A stretch of 64,000 nucleotides of DNA from Petunia secreta (GCA_029990175.1 JARKIP010000017.1:16138001-16202000); one strand, 5' to 3'; positions 1-10,433 are shown, numbered from the stretch's first letter. Notes: a model not told the origin generated them from the letters alone. A program made the numbers and translations.

Positions 1-128
1 CGTGCGATTCTTTTTTTCAATTCGAGTAATCTTTCAAGATCTACCTCCACAAGCTGCCGTAGTCCCGCTTACTAAGACGTGCCTTGCACCATTCGCGGAT
101 TTACGACCCCGCCCGCCGTTATTTTGGC

Positions 129-133
129 AAAAA
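129..133 (-). terminator. Pol III T5 terminator (representative)
   Basis: On the minus strand the gene ends ATCCC, then TC, then five T. It is the only run of four or more T on the transcribed strand of a standard unit, so it should be the sole Pol III stop per repeat. Length variants (T6, T7) and complete losses are listed separately. Confidence 0.9.
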
Positions 134-135
134 GA

Positions 136-254
136 GGGATGCAACACGAGGACTTCCCGGAGGGTCACCCATTCCAGTACTACTCTCGCCCAAGCACGCT
201 TAACTTCGGAGTTCTGATGAGATCCGGTGCGTTAGTGCTGGTATGATCGCATCC
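136..254 (-). rRNA. 5S rRNA: 5S rRNA gene, copy 1
   Basis: This 5S RNA is the structural RNA of the large ribosomal subunit central protuberance, made by RNA polymerase III. The 119 nt run from GGATGCGATC to TTGCATCCC; helix I pairs nt 1-8 with nt 111-118. Box A (nt 50-64) and box C (nt 80 onward) are intact and a T5 terminator lies at 129-133. Copy-specific change C35T in loop C removes the GGATCC site found in the other copies. The start is set by the plant 5S 5' end and the upstream C at -1. Confidence 0.95.
165..205 (-). promoter_or_regulatory. Internal control region (box A to box C), representative
   Basis: Transcript nt 50-64 read AGTTAAGCGTGCTTG, the land-plant box A. The intermediate element follows near nt 67-72, and box C starts at nt 80 (GGAATGGGTGACC). 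These are the TFIIIA-binding elements of 5S genes. Box C differs from the common angiosperm GGATGGGTGACC form as I recall it. Box A positions 52 and 53 are the most often substituted sites of the array. Confidence 0.85.
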
Positions 255-285
255 GTCATTCTTTGCGCTCTAACTTCTCTTATCC
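255..285 (-). promoter_or_regulatory. Pol III upstream promoter of 5S gene (representative)
   Basis: Read on the minus strand upstream of copy 1, there is C at -1, GC at -13/-12 and an A/T-rich GATAAGAG at about -30 to -24 with T at -28. These are the three positions known to matter for plant 5S transcription (TATA-like box near -28, GC near -12, C at -1). The same layout recurs upstream of the other copies. Copy 174 has one substitution at -8. The element is degenerate relative to TATATA, so its strength is unknown. Confidence 0.75.
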
Positions 286-306
286 GTTCCGTGCCCCCGC
301 TAATCT

Positions 307-322
307 TTTAAACCTTTAAACC
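307..322. repeat. (TTTAAACC)x2 upstream direct repeat (representative)
   Basis: Two tandem 8-bp copies of TTTAAACC lie about 53-68 bp upstream of the transcription start. They are conserved in nearly every unit. In the four deletion units a C-to-T change alters the first copy to TTTAAATC. It resembles neither an exact plant telomere repeat nor an exact telobox, and function is unknown. Confidence 0.6.
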
Positions 323-486
323 GTCATAACTTTACGCTCGTTCATCCGTTTCATGCGATTCTTTTTTTCAATTCGAGTAATCTTTCAAGATCTACCTCCA
401 CAAGCTGCCGTAGTCCCGCTTACTAAGACGTGCCTTGCACCATTCGCGGATTTACGACCCCGCCCGCCGTTATTTTGGCAAAAAGA

Positions 487-605
487 GGGATGCAACACGA
501 GGACTTCCCGGAGGGTCACCCATTCCAGTACTACTCTCGCCCAAGCACGCTTGACTTCGGAGTTCTGATGGGATCCGGTGCGTTAGTGCTGGTATGATCG
601 CATCC
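487..605 (-). rRNA. 5S rRNA: 5S rRNA gene, copy 2
   Basis: T53C in box A. The spacer has G to A at 353 (a CpG transition). T5 at 480-484. Confidence 0.95.
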
Positions 606-837
606 GTCATTCTTTGCGCTCTAACTTCTCTTATCCGTTCCGTGCCCCCGCTAATCTTTTAAACCTTTAAACCGTCATAACTTTACGCTCGTTCATCCGT
701 TTCGTGCGATTCTTTTTTTCAATTCGAGTAATCTTTCAAGATCTACCTCCACAAGCTGCCGTAGTCCCGCTTACTAAGACGTGCCTTGCACCATTCGCGG
801 ATTTACGACCCCGCCCGCCGTTATTTTGGCAAAAAGA

Positions 838-956
838 GGGATGCAACACGAGGACTTCCCGGAGGGTCACCCATTCCAGTACTACTCTCGCCCAAGCACG
901 CTTAACTTCGGAGTTCTGATCGGATCCGGTGCGTTAGTGCTGGTATGATCGCATCC
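838..956 (-). rRNA. 5S rRNA: 5S rRNA gene, copy 3
   Basis: C36G in loop C, shared only with copy 4. T5 at 831-835. Confidence 0.95.
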
Positions 957-1188
957 GTCATTCTTTGCGCTCTAACTTCTCTTATCCGTTCCGTGCCCCC
1001 GCTAATCTTTTAAACCTTTAAACCGTCATAACTTTACGCTCGTTCATCCGTTTCGTGCGATTCTTTTTTTCAATTTGAGTAATCTTTCAAGATCTACCTC
1101 CACAAGCTGCCGTAGTCCCGCTTACTAAGACGTGCCTTGCACCATTCGCGGATTTACGACCCCGCCCGCCGTTATTTTGGCAAAAAGA

Positions 1189-1307
1189 GGGATGCAACAC
1201 GAGGACTTCCCGGAGGGTCACCCATTCCAGTACTACTCTCGCCCAAGCACGCTTAACTTCGGAGTTCTGATCGGATCCGGTGCGTTAGTGCTGGTATGAT
1301 CGCATCC
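1189..1307 (-). rRNA. 5S rRNA: 5S rRNA gene, copy 4
   Basis: C36G as in copy 3. The spacer has C to T at 1076 (CpG). T5 at 1182-1186. Confidence 0.95.
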
Positions 1308-1539
1308 GTCATTCTTTGCGCTCTAACTTCTCTTATCCGTTCCGTGCCCCCGCTAATCTTTTAAACCTTTAAACCGTCATAACTTTACGCTCGTTCATCC
1401 GTTTCGTGCGATTCTTTTTTTCAATTCGAGTAATCTTTCAAGATCTACCTCCACAAGCTGCCGTAGTCCCGCTTACTAAGACGTGCCTTGCACCATTCGC
1501 GGATTTACGACCCCGCCCGCCGTTATTTTGGCAAAAAGA

Positions 1540-1658
1540 GGGATGCAACACGAGGACTTCCCGGAGGGTCACCCATTCCAGTACTACTCTCGCCCAAGCA
1601 CGCTTAACTTCGGAGTTCTGATGGGATCCGGTGCGTTAGTGCTGGTATGATCGCATCC
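1540..1658 (-). rRNA. 5S rRNA: 5S rRNA gene, copy 5
   Basis: Consensus; T5 at 1533-1537. Confidence 0.97.
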
Positions 1659-1890
1659 GTCATTCTTTGCGCTCTAACTTCTCTTATCCGTTCCGTGCCC
1701 CCGCTAATCTTTTAAACCTTTAAACCGTCATAACTTTACGCTCGTTCATCCGTTTCGTGCGATTCTTTTTTTCAATTCGAGTAATCTTTCAAGATCTACC
1801 TCCACAAGCTGCCGTAGTCCCGCTTACTAAGACGTGCCTTGCACCATTCGCGGATTTACGACCCCGCCCGCCGTTATTTTGGCAAAAAGA

Positions 1891-2009
1891 GGGATGCAAC
1901 ACGAGGACTTCCCGGAGGGTCACCCATTCCAGTACTACTCTCGCCCAAGCACGCTTAACTTCGGAGTTCTGATGGGATCCGGTGCGTTAGTGCTGGTATG
2001 ATCGCATCC
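1891..2009 (-). rRNA. 5S rRNA: 5S rRNA gene, copy 6
   Basis: Consensus; T5 at 1884-1888. Confidence 0.97.
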
Positions 2010-2241
2010 GTCATTCTTTGCGCTCTAACTTCTCTTATCCGTTCCGTGCCCCCGCTAATCTTTTAAACCTTTAAACCGTCATAACTTTACGCTCGTTCAT
2101 CCGTTTCGTGCGATTCTTTTTTTCAATTCGAGTAATCTTTCAAGATCTACCTCCACAAGCTGCCGTAGTCCCGCTTACTAAGACGTGCCTTGCACCATTC
2201 GCGGATTTACGACCCCGCCCGCCGTTATTTTGGCAAAAAGA

Positions 2242-2360
2242 GGGATGCAACACGAGGACTTCCCGGAGGGTCACCCATTCCAGTACTACTCTCGCCCAAG
2301 CACGCTTAACTTCGGAGTTCTGATGGGATCCGGTGCGTTAGTGCTGGTATGATCGCATCC
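2242..2360 (-). rRNA. 5S rRNA: 5S rRNA gene, copy 7
   Basis: Consensus; T5 at 2235-2239. Confidence 0.97.
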
Positions 2361-2592
2361 GTCATTCTTTGCGCTCTAACTTCTCTTATCCGTTCCGTGC
2401 CCCCGCTAATCTTTTAAACCTTTAAACCGTCATAACTTTACGCTCGTTCATCCGTTTCGTGCGATTCTTTTTTTCAATTCGAGTAATCTTTCAAGATCTA
2501 CCTCCACAAGCTGCCGTAGTCCCGCTTACTAAGACGTGCCTTGCACCATTCGCGGATTTACGACCCCGCCCGCCGTTATTTTGGCAAAAAGA

Positions 2593-2711
2593 GGGATGCA
2601 ACACGAGGACTTCCCGGAGGGTCACCCATTCCAGTACTACTCTCGCCCAAGCACGCTTAACTTCGGAGTTCTGATGGGATCCGGTGCGTTAGTGCTGGTA
2701 TGATCGCATCC
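2593..2711 (-). rRNA. 5S rRNA: 5S rRNA gene, copy 8
   Basis: Consensus; T5 at 2586-2590. Confidence 0.97.
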
Positions 2712-2943
2712 GTCATTCTTTGCGCTCTAACTTCTCTTATCCGTTCCGTGCCCCCGCTAATCTTTTAAACCTTTAAACCGTCATAACTTTACGCTCGTTC
2801 ATCCGTTTCGTGCGATTCTTTTTTTCAATTCGAGTAATCTTTCAAGATCTACCTCCACAAGCTGCCGTAGTCCCGCTTACTAAGACGTGCCTTGCACCAT
2901 TCGCGGATTTACGACCCCGCCCGCCGTTATTTTGGCAAAAAGA

Positions 2944-3062
2944 GGGATGCAACACGAGGACTTCCCGGAGGGTCACCCATTCCAGTACTACTCTCGCCCA
3001 AGCACGCTTAACTTCGGAGTTCTGATGGGATCCGGTGCGTTAGTGCTGGTATGATCGCATCC
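2944..3062 (-). rRNA. 5S rRNA: 5S rRNA gene, copy 9
   Basis: Consensus; T5 at 2937-2941. The upstream spacer has T to A at 3146. Confidence 0.97.
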
Positions 3063-3294
3063 GTCATTCTTTGCGCTCTAACTTCTCTTATCCGTTCCGT
3101 GCCCCCGCTAATCTTTTAAACCTTTAAACCGTCATAACTTTACGCACGTTCATCCGTTTCGTGCGATTCTTTTTTTCAATTCGAGTAATCTTTCAAGATC
3201 TACCTCCACAAGCTGCCGTAGTCCCGCTTACTAAGACGTGCCTTGCACCATTCGCGGATTTACGACCCCGCCCGCCGTTATTTTGGCAAAAAGA

Positions 3295-3413
3295 GGGATG
3301 CAACACGAGGACTTCCCGGAGGGTCACCCATTCCAGTACTACTCTCGCCCAAGCACGCTTAACTTCGGAGTTCTGATGGGATCCGGTGCGTTAGTGCTGG
3401 TATGATCGCATCC
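3295..3413 (-). rRNA. 5S rRNA: 5S rRNA gene, copy 10
   Basis: Consensus; T5 at 3288-3292. Confidence 0.97.
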
Positions 3414-3645
3414 GTCATTCTTTGCGCTCTAACTTCTCTTATCCGTTCCGTGCCCCCGCTAATCTTTTAAACCTTTAAACCGTCATAACTTTACGCTCGT
3501 TCATCCGTTTCGTGCGATTCTTTTTTTCAATTCGAGTAATCTTTCAAGATCTACCTCCACAAGCTGCCGTAGTCCCGCTTACTAAGACGTGCCTTGCACC
3601 ATTCGCGGATTTACGACCCCGCCCGCCGTTATTTTGGCAAAAAGA

Positions 3646-3764
3646 GGGATGCAACACGAGGACTTCCCGGAGGGTCACCCATTCCAGTACTACTCTCGCC
3701 CAAGCACGCTTAACTTCGGAGTTCTGATGGGATCCGGTGCGTTAGTGCTGGTATGATCGCATCC
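3646..3764 (-). rRNA. 5S rRNA: 5S rRNA gene, copy 11
   Basis: Consensus; T5 at 3639-3643. Confidence 0.97.
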
Positions 3765-3996
3765 GTCATTCTTTGCGCTCTAACTTCTCTTATCCGTTCC
3801 GTGCCCCCGCTAATCTTTTAAACCTTTAAACCGTCATAACTTTACGCTCGTTCATCCGTTTCGTGCGATTCTTTTTTTCAATTCGAGTAATCTTTCAAGA
3901 TCTACCTCCACAAGCTGCCGTAGTCCCGCTTACTAAGACGTGCCTTGCACCATTCGCGGATTTACGACCCCGCCCGCCGTTATTTTGGCAAAAAGA

Positions 3997-4115
3997 GGGA
4001 TGCAACACGAGGACTTCCCGGAGGGTCACCCATTCCAGTACTACTCTCGCCCAAGCACGCTTAACTTCGGAGTTCTGATGGGATCCGGTGCGTTAGTGCT
4101 GGTATGATCGCATCC
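3997..4115 (-). rRNA. 5S rRNA: 5S rRNA gene, copy 12
   Basis: Consensus; T5 at 3990-3994. Confidence 0.97.
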
Positions 4116-4347
4116 GTCATTCTTTGCGCTCTAACTTCTCTTATCCGTTCCGTGCCCCCGCTAATCTTTTAAACCTTTAAACCGTCATAACTTTACGCTC
4201 GTTCATCCGTTTCGTGCGATTCTTTTTTTCAATTCGAGTAATCTTTCAAGATCTACCTCCACAAGCTGCCGTAGTCCCGCTTACTAAGACGTGCCTTGCA
4301 CCATTCGCGGATTTACGACCCCGCCCGCCGTTATTTTGGCAAAAAGA

Positions 4348-4466
4348 GGGATGCAACACGAGGACTTCCCGGAGGGTCACCCATTCCAGTACTACTCTCG
4401 CCCAAGCACGCTTAACTTCGGAGTTCTGATGGGATCCGGTGCGTTAGTGCTGGTATGATCGCATCC
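4348..4466 (-). rRNA. 5S rRNA: 5S rRNA gene, copy 13
   Basis: Consensus; T5 at 4341-4345. Confidence 0.97.
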
Positions 4467-4698
4467 GTCATTCTTTGCGCTCTAACTTCTCTTATCCGTT
4501 CCGTGCCCCCGCTAATCTTTTAAACCTTTAAACCGTCATAACTTTACGCTCGTTCATCCGTTTCGTGCGATTCTTTTTTTCAATTCGAGTAATCTTTCAA
4601 GATCTACCTCCACAAGCTGCCGTAGTCCCGCTTACTAAGACGTGCCTTGCACCATTCGCGGATTTACGACCCCGCCCGCCGTTATTTTGGCAAAAAGA

Positions 4699-4817
4699 GG
4701 GATGCAACACGAGGACTTCCCGGAGGGTCACCCATTCCAGTACTACTCTCGCCCAAGCACGCTTAACTTCGGAGTTCTGATGGGATCCGGTGCGTTAGTG
4801 CTGGTATGATCGCATCC
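4699..4817 (-). rRNA. 5S rRNA: 5S rRNA gene, copy 14
   Basis: Consensus; T5 at 4692-4696. Confidence 0.97.
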
Positions 4818-5049
4818 GTCATTCTTTGCGCTCTAACTTCTCTTATCCGTTCCGTGCCCCCGCTAATCTTTTAAACCTTTAAACCGTCATAACTTTACGC
4901 TCGTTCATCCGTTTCGTGCGATTCTTTTTTTCAATTCGAGTAATCTTTCAAGATCTACCTCCACAAGCTGCCGTAGTCCCGCTTACTAAGACGTGCCTTG
5001 CACCATTCGCGGATTTACGACCCCGCCCGCCGTTATTTTGGCAAAAAGA

Positions 5050-5168
5050 GGGATGCAACACGAGGACTTCCCGGAGGGTCACCCATTCCAGTACTACTCT
5101 CGCCCAAGCACGCTTAACTTCGGAGTTCTGATGGGATCCGGTGCGTTAGTGCTGGTATGATCGCATCC
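5050..5168 (-). rRNA. 5S rRNA: 5S rRNA gene, copy 15
   Basis: Consensus; T5 at 5043-5047. Confidence 0.97.
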
Positions 5169-5400
5169 GTCATTCTTTGCGCTCTAACTTCTCTTATCCG
5201 TTCCGTGCCCCCGCTAATCTTTTAAACCTTTAAACCGTCATAACTTTACGCTCGTTCATCCGTTTCGTGCGATTCTTTTTTTCAATTCGAGTAATCTTTC
5301 AAGATCTACCTCCACAAGCTGCCGTAGTCCCGCTTACTAAGACGTGCCTTGCACCATTCGCGGATTTACGACCCCGCCCGCCGTTATTTTGGCAAAAAGA

Positions 5401-5519
5401 GGGATGCAACACGAGGACTTCCCGGAGGGTCACCCATTCCAGTACTACTCTCGCCCAAGCACGCTTAACTTCGGAGTTCTGATGGGATCCGGTGCGTTAG
5501 TGCTGGTATGATCGCATCC
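5401..5519 (-). rRNA. 5S rRNA: 5S rRNA gene, copy 16
   Basis: Consensus; T5 at 5394-5398. Confidence 0.97.
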
Positions 5520-5751
5520 GTCATTCTTTGCGCTCTAACTTCTCTTATCCGTTCCGTGCCCCCGCTAATCTTTTAAACCTTTAAACCGTCATAACTTTAC
5601 GCTCGTTCATCCGTTTCGTGCGATTCTTTTTTTCAATTCGAGTAATCTTTCAAGATCTACCTCCACAAGCTGCCGTAGTCCCGCTTACTAAGACGTGCCT
5701 TGCACCATTCGCGGATTTACGACCCCGCCCGCCGTTATTTTGGCAAAAAGA

Positions 5752-5870
5752 GGGATGCAACACGAGGACTTCCCGGAGGGTCACCCATTCCAGTACTACT
5801 CTCGCCCAAGCACGCTTAACTTCGGAGTTCTGATGGGATCCGGTGCGTTAGTGCTGGTATGATCGCATCC
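5752..5870 (-). rRNA. 5S rRNA: 5S rRNA gene, copy 17
   Basis: Consensus; T5 at 5745-5749. Confidence 0.97.
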
Positions 5871-6102
5871 GTCATTCTTTGCGCTCTAACTTCTCTTATC
5901 CGTTCCGTGCCCCCGCTAATCTTTTAAACCTTTAAACCGTCATAACTTTACGCTCGTTCATCCGTTTCGTGCGATTCTTTTTTTCAATTCGAGTAATCTT
6001 TCAAGATCTACCTCCACAAGCTGCCGTAGTCCCGCTTACTAAGACGTGCCTTGCACCATTCGCGGATTTACGACCCCGCCCGCCGTTATTTTGGCAAAAA
6101 GA

Positions 6103-6221
6103 GGGATGCAACACGAGGACTTCCCGGAGGGTCACCCATTCCAGTACTACTCTCGCCCAAGCACGCTTAACTTCGGAGTTCTGATGGGATCCGGTGCGTT
6201 AGTGCTGGTATGATCGCATCC
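6103..6221 (-). rRNA. 5S rRNA: 5S rRNA gene, copy 18
   Basis: Consensus; T5 at 6096-6100. Confidence 0.97.
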
Positions 6222-6453
6222 GTCATTCTTTGCGCTCTAACTTCTCTTATCCGTTCCGTGCCCCCGCTAATCTTTTAAACCTTTAAACCGTCATAACTTT
6301 ACGCTCGTTCATCCGTTTCGTGCGATTCTTTTTTTCAATTCGAGTAATCTTTCAAGATCTACCTCCACAAGCTGCCGTAGTCCCGCTTACTAAGACGTGC
6401 CTTGCACCATTCGCGGATTTACGACCCCGCCCGCCGTTATTTTGGCAAAAAGA

Positions 6454-6572
6454 GGGATGCAACACGAGGACTTCCCGGAGGGTCACCCATTCCAGTACTA
6501 CTCTCGCCCAAGCACGCTTAACTTCGGAGTTCTGATGGGATCCGGTGCGTTAGTGCTGGTATGATCGCATCC
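6454..6572 (-). rRNA. 5S rRNA: 5S rRNA gene, copy 19
   Basis: Consensus; T5 at 6447-6451. Confidence 0.97.
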
Positions 6573-6804
6573 GTCATTCTTTGCGCTCTAACTTCTCTTA
6601 TCCGTTCCGTGCCCCCGCTAATCTTTTAAACCTTTAAACCGTCATAACTTTACGCTCGTTCATCCGTTTCGTGCGATTCTTTTTTTCAATTCGAGTAATC
6701 TTTCAAGATCTACCTCCACAAGCTGCCGTAGTCCCGCTTACTAAGACGTGCCTTGCACCATTCGCGGATTTACGACCCCGCCCGCCGTTATTTTGGCAAA
6801 AAGA

Positions 6805-6923
6805 GGGATGCAACACGAGGACTTCCCGGAGGGTCACCCATTCCAGTACTACTCTCGCCCAAGCACGCTTAACTTCGGAGTTCTGATGGGATCCGGTGCG
6901 TTAGTGCTGGTATGATCGCATCC
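6805..6923 (-). rRNA. 5S rRNA: 5S rRNA gene, copy 20
   Basis: Consensus; T5 at 6798-6802. Confidence 0.97.
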
Positions 6924-7155
6924 GTCATTCTTTGCGCTCTAACTTCTCTTATCCGTTCCGTGCCCCCGCTAATCTTTTAAACCTTTAAACCGTCATAACT
7001 TTACGCTCGTTCATCCGTTTCGTGCGATTCTTTTTTTCAATTCGAGTAATCTTTCAAGATCTACCTCCACAAGCTGCCGTAGTCCCGCTTACTAAGACGT
7101 GCCTTGCACCATTCGCGGATTTACGACCCCGCCCGCCGTTATTTTGGCAAAAAGA

Positions 7156-7274
7156 GGGATGCAACACGAGGACTTCCCGGAGGGTCACCCATTCCAGTAC
7201 TACTCTCGCCCAAGCACGCTTAACTTCGGAGTTCTGATGGGATCCGGTGCGTTAGTGCTGGTATGATCGCATCC
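7156..7274 (-). rRNA. 5S rRNA: 5S rRNA gene, copy 21
   Basis: Consensus; T5 at 7149-7153. Confidence 0.97.
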
Positions 7275-7506
7275 GTCATTCTTTGCGCTCTAACTTCTCT
7301 TATCCGTTCCGTGCCCCCGCTAATCTTTTAAACCTTTAAACCGTCATAACTTTACGCTCGTTCATCCGTTTCGTGCGATTCTTTTTTTCAATTCGAGTAA
7401 TCTTTCAAGATCTACCTCCACAAGCTGCCGTAGTCCCGCTTACTAAGACGTGCCTTGCACCATTCGCGGATTTACGACCCCGCCCGCCGTTATTTTGGCA
7501 AAAAGA

Positions 7507-7625
7507 GGGATGCAACACGAGGACTTCCCGGAGGGTCACCCATTCCAGTACTACTCTCGCCCAAGCACGCTTAACTTCGGAGTTCTGATGGGATCCGGTG
7601 CGTTAGTGCTGGTATGATCGCATCC
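7507..7625 (-). rRNA. 5S rRNA: 5S rRNA gene, copy 22
   Basis: Consensus; T5 at 7500-7504. Confidence 0.97.
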
Positions 7626-7857
7626 GTCATTCTTTGCGCTCTAACTTCTCTTATCCGTTCCGTGCCCCCGCTAATCTTTTAAACCTTTAAACCGTCATAA
7701 CTTTACGCTCGTTCATCCGTTTCGTGCGATTCTTTTTTTCAATTCGAGTAATCTTTCAAGATCTACCTCCACAAGCTGCCGTAGTCCCGCTTACTAAGAC
7801 GTGCCTTGCACCATTCGCGGATTTACGACCCCGCCCGCCGTTATTTTGGCAAAAAGA

Positions 7858-7976
7858 GGGATGCAACACGAGGACTTCCCGGAGGGTCACCCATTCCAGT
7901 ACTACTCTCGCCCAAGCACGCTTAACTTCGGAGTTCTGATGGGATCCGGTGCGTTAGTGCTGGTATGATCGCATCC
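7858..7976 (-). rRNA. 5S rRNA: 5S rRNA gene, copy 23
   Basis: Consensus; T5 at 7851-7855. Confidence 0.97.
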
Positions 7977-8208
7977 GTCATTCTTTGCGCTCTAACTTCT
8001 CTTATCCGTTCCGTGCCCCCGCTAATCTTTTAAACCTTTAAACCGTCATAACTTTACGCTCGTTCATCCGTTTCGTGCGATTCTTTTTTTCAATTCGAGT
8101 AATCTTTCAAGATCTACCTCCACAAGCTGCCGTAGTCCCGCTTACTAAGACGTGCCTTGCACCATTCGCGGATTTACGACCCCGCCCGCCGTTATTTTGG
8201 CAAAAAGA

Positions 8209-8327
8209 GGGATGCAACACGAGGACTTCCCGGAGGGTCACCCATTCCAGTACTACTCTCGCCCAAGCACGCTTAACTTCGGAGTTCTGATGGGATCCGG
8301 TGCGTTAGTGCTGGTATGATCGCATCC
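8209..8327 (-). rRNA. 5S rRNA: 5S rRNA gene, copy 24
   Basis: Consensus; T5 at 8202-8206. Confidence 0.97.
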
Positions 8328-8559
8328 GTCATTCTTTGCGCTCTAACTTCTCTTATCCGTTCCGTGCCCCCGCTAATCTTTTAAACCTTTAAACCGTCAT
8401 AACTTTACGCTCGTTCATCCGTTTCGTGCGATTCTTTTTTTCAATTCGAGTAATCTTTCAAGATCTACCTCCACAAGCTGCCGTAGTCCCGCTTACTAAG
8501 ACGTGCCTTGCACCATTCGCGGATTTACGACCCCGCCCGCCGTTATTTTGGCAAAAAGA

Positions 8560-8678
8560 GGGATGCAACACGAGGACTTCCCGGAGGGTCACCCATTCCA
8601 GTACTACTCTCGCCCAAGCACGCTTGACTTCGGAGTTCTGATGGGATCCGGTGCGTTAGTGCTGGTATGATCGCATCC
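8560..8678 (-). rRNA. 5S rRNA: 5S rRNA gene, copy 25
   Basis: T53C in box A; first of the 25/27/28 T53C trio. T5 at 8553-8557. Confidence 0.95.
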
Positions 8679-8910
8679 GTCATTCTTTGCGCTCTAACTT
8701 CTCTTATCCGTTCCGTGCCCCCGCTAATCTTTTAAACCTTTAAACCGTCATAACTTTACGCTCGTTCATCCGTTTCGTGCGATTCTTTTTTTCAATTCGA
8801 GTAATCTTTCAAGATCTACCTCCACAAGCTGCCGTAGTCCCGCTTACTAAGACGTGCCTTGCACCATTCGCGGATTTACGACCCCGCCCGCCGTTATTTT
8901 GGCAAAAAGA

Positions 8911-9029
8911 GGGATGCAACACGAGGACTTCCCGGAGGGTCACCCATTCCAGTACTACTCTCGCCCAAGCACGCTTAACTTCGGAGTTCTGATGGGATCC
9001 GGTGCGTTAGTGCTGGTATGATCGCATCC
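8911..9029 (-). rRNA. 5S rRNA: 5S rRNA gene, copy 26
   Basis: Consensus copy inside the T53C trio; T5 at 8904-8908. Confidence 0.97.
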
Positions 9030-9261
9030 GTCATTCTTTGCGCTCTAACTTCTCTTATCCGTTCCGTGCCCCCGCTAATCTTTTAAACCTTTAAACCGTC
9101 ATAACTTTACGCTCGTTCATCCGTTTCGTGCGATTCTTTTTTTCAATTCGAGTAATCTTTCAAGATCTACCTCCACAAGCTGCCGTAGTCCCGCTTACTA
9201 AGACGTGCCTTGCACCATTCGCGGATTTACGACCCCGCCCGCCGTTATTTTGGCAAAAAGA

Positions 9262-9380
9262 GGGATGCAACACGAGGACTTCCCGGAGGGTCACCCATTC
9301 CAGTACTACTCTCGCCCAAGCACGCTTGACTTCGGAGTTCTGATGGGATCCGGTACGTTAGTGCTGGTATGATCGCATCC
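9262..9380 (-). rRNA. 5S rRNA: 5S rRNA gene, copy 27
   Basis: T53C plus C26T, the latter seen only here. T5 at 9255-9259. Confidence 0.94.
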
Positions 9381-9612
9381 GTCATTCTTTGCGCTCTAAC
9401 TTCTCTTATCCGTTCCGTGCCCCCGCTAATCTTTTAAACCTTTAAACCGTCATAACTTTACGCTCGTTCATCCGTTTCGTGCGATTCTTTTTTTCAATTC
9501 GAGTAATCTTTCAAGATCTACCTCCACAAGCTGCCGTAGTCCCGCTTACTAAGACGTGCCTTGCACCATTCGCGGATTTACGACCCCGCCCGCCGTTATT
9601 TTGGCAAAAAGA

Positions 9613-9731
9613 GGGATGCAACACGAGGACTTCCCGGAGGGTCACCCATTCCAGTACTACTCTCGCCCAAGCACGCTTGACTTCGGAGTTCTGATGGGAT
9701 CCGGTGCGTTAGTGCTGGTATGATCGCATCC
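9613..9731 (-). rRNA. 5S rRNA: 5S rRNA gene, copy 28
   Basis: T53C; T5 at 9606-9610. Confidence 0.95.
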
Positions 9732-9963
9732 GTCATTCTTTGCGCTCTAACTTCTCTTATCCGTTCCGTGCCCCCGCTAATCTTTTAAACCTTTAAACCG
9801 TCATAACTTTACGCTCGTTCATCCGTTTCGTGCGATTCTTTTTTTCAATTTGAGTAATCTTTCAAGATCTACCTCCACAAGCTGCCGTAGTCCCGCTTAC
9901 TAAGACGTGCCTTGCACCATTCGCGGATTTACGACCCCGCCCGCCGTTATTTTGGCAAAAAGA

Positions 9964-10082
9964 GGGATGCAACACGAGGACTTCCCGGAGGGTCACCCAT
10001 TCCAGTACTACTCTCGCCCAAGCACGCTTAACTTCGGAGTTCTGATGGGATCCGGTGCGTTAGTGCTGGTATGATCGCATCC
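9964..10082 (-). rRNA. 5S rRNA: 5S rRNA gene, copy 29
   Basis: Consensus gene. The spacer has C to T at 9851, the same CpG change as in the unit of copy 4. T5 at 9957-9961. Confidence 0.97.
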
Positions 10083-10314
10083 GTCATTCTTTGCGCTCTA
10101 ACTTCTCTTATCCGTTCCGTGCCCCCGCTAATCTTTTAAACCTTTAAACCGTCATAACTTTACGCTCGTTCATCCGTTTCGTGCGATTCTTTTTTTCAAT
10201 TCGAGTAATCTTTCAAGATCTACCTCCACAAGCTGCCGTAGTCCCGCTTACTAAGACGTGCCTTGCACCATTCGCGGATTTACGACCCCGCCCGCCGTTA
10301 TTTTGGCAAAAAGA

Positions 10315-10433
10315 GGGATGCAACACGAGGACTTCCCGGAGGGTCACCCATTCCAGTACTACTCTCGCCCAAGCACGCTTAACTTCGGAGTTCTGATGGG
10401 ATCCGGTGCGTTAGTGCTGGTATGATCGCATCC
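10315..10433 (-). rRNA. 5S rRNA: 5S rRNA gene, copy 30
   Basis: Consensus; T5 at 10308-10312. Confidence 0.97.

Larger units (their letters stand above)
8426..9829. repeat. Four-unit block, copies 25-28 (duplicate at 35-38)
   Basis: The T53C pattern yes-no-yes-yes here recurs exactly ten units (3,510 bp) later at 11936-13339. Copy 27 has an extra C26T not in its counterpart. Confidence 0.6.

Noticed and set aside
2..217. A 71-residue + strand open frame repeated in almost every unit
   Set aside because: It starts at GTG in the spacer and runs antisense through most of the 5S gene. Its conservation is explained by repeat homogenisation, and it is broken by a single spacer change in the units of copies 4 and 29. 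No ribosome-binding or codon signature was seen.
136..254. Bacterial or plastid 5S rRNA gene
   Set aside because: The ends GGATGCGATC/TTGCATCCC, box A/box C, T5 terminator and long tandem array are those of nuclear plant 5S; no 16S, 23S or tRNA neighbours exist.
307..322. Telomere repeat or telobox
   Set aside because: TTTAAACC differs from the plant telomere unit TTTAGGG and from the telobox AAACCCTAA, and is only two units long.
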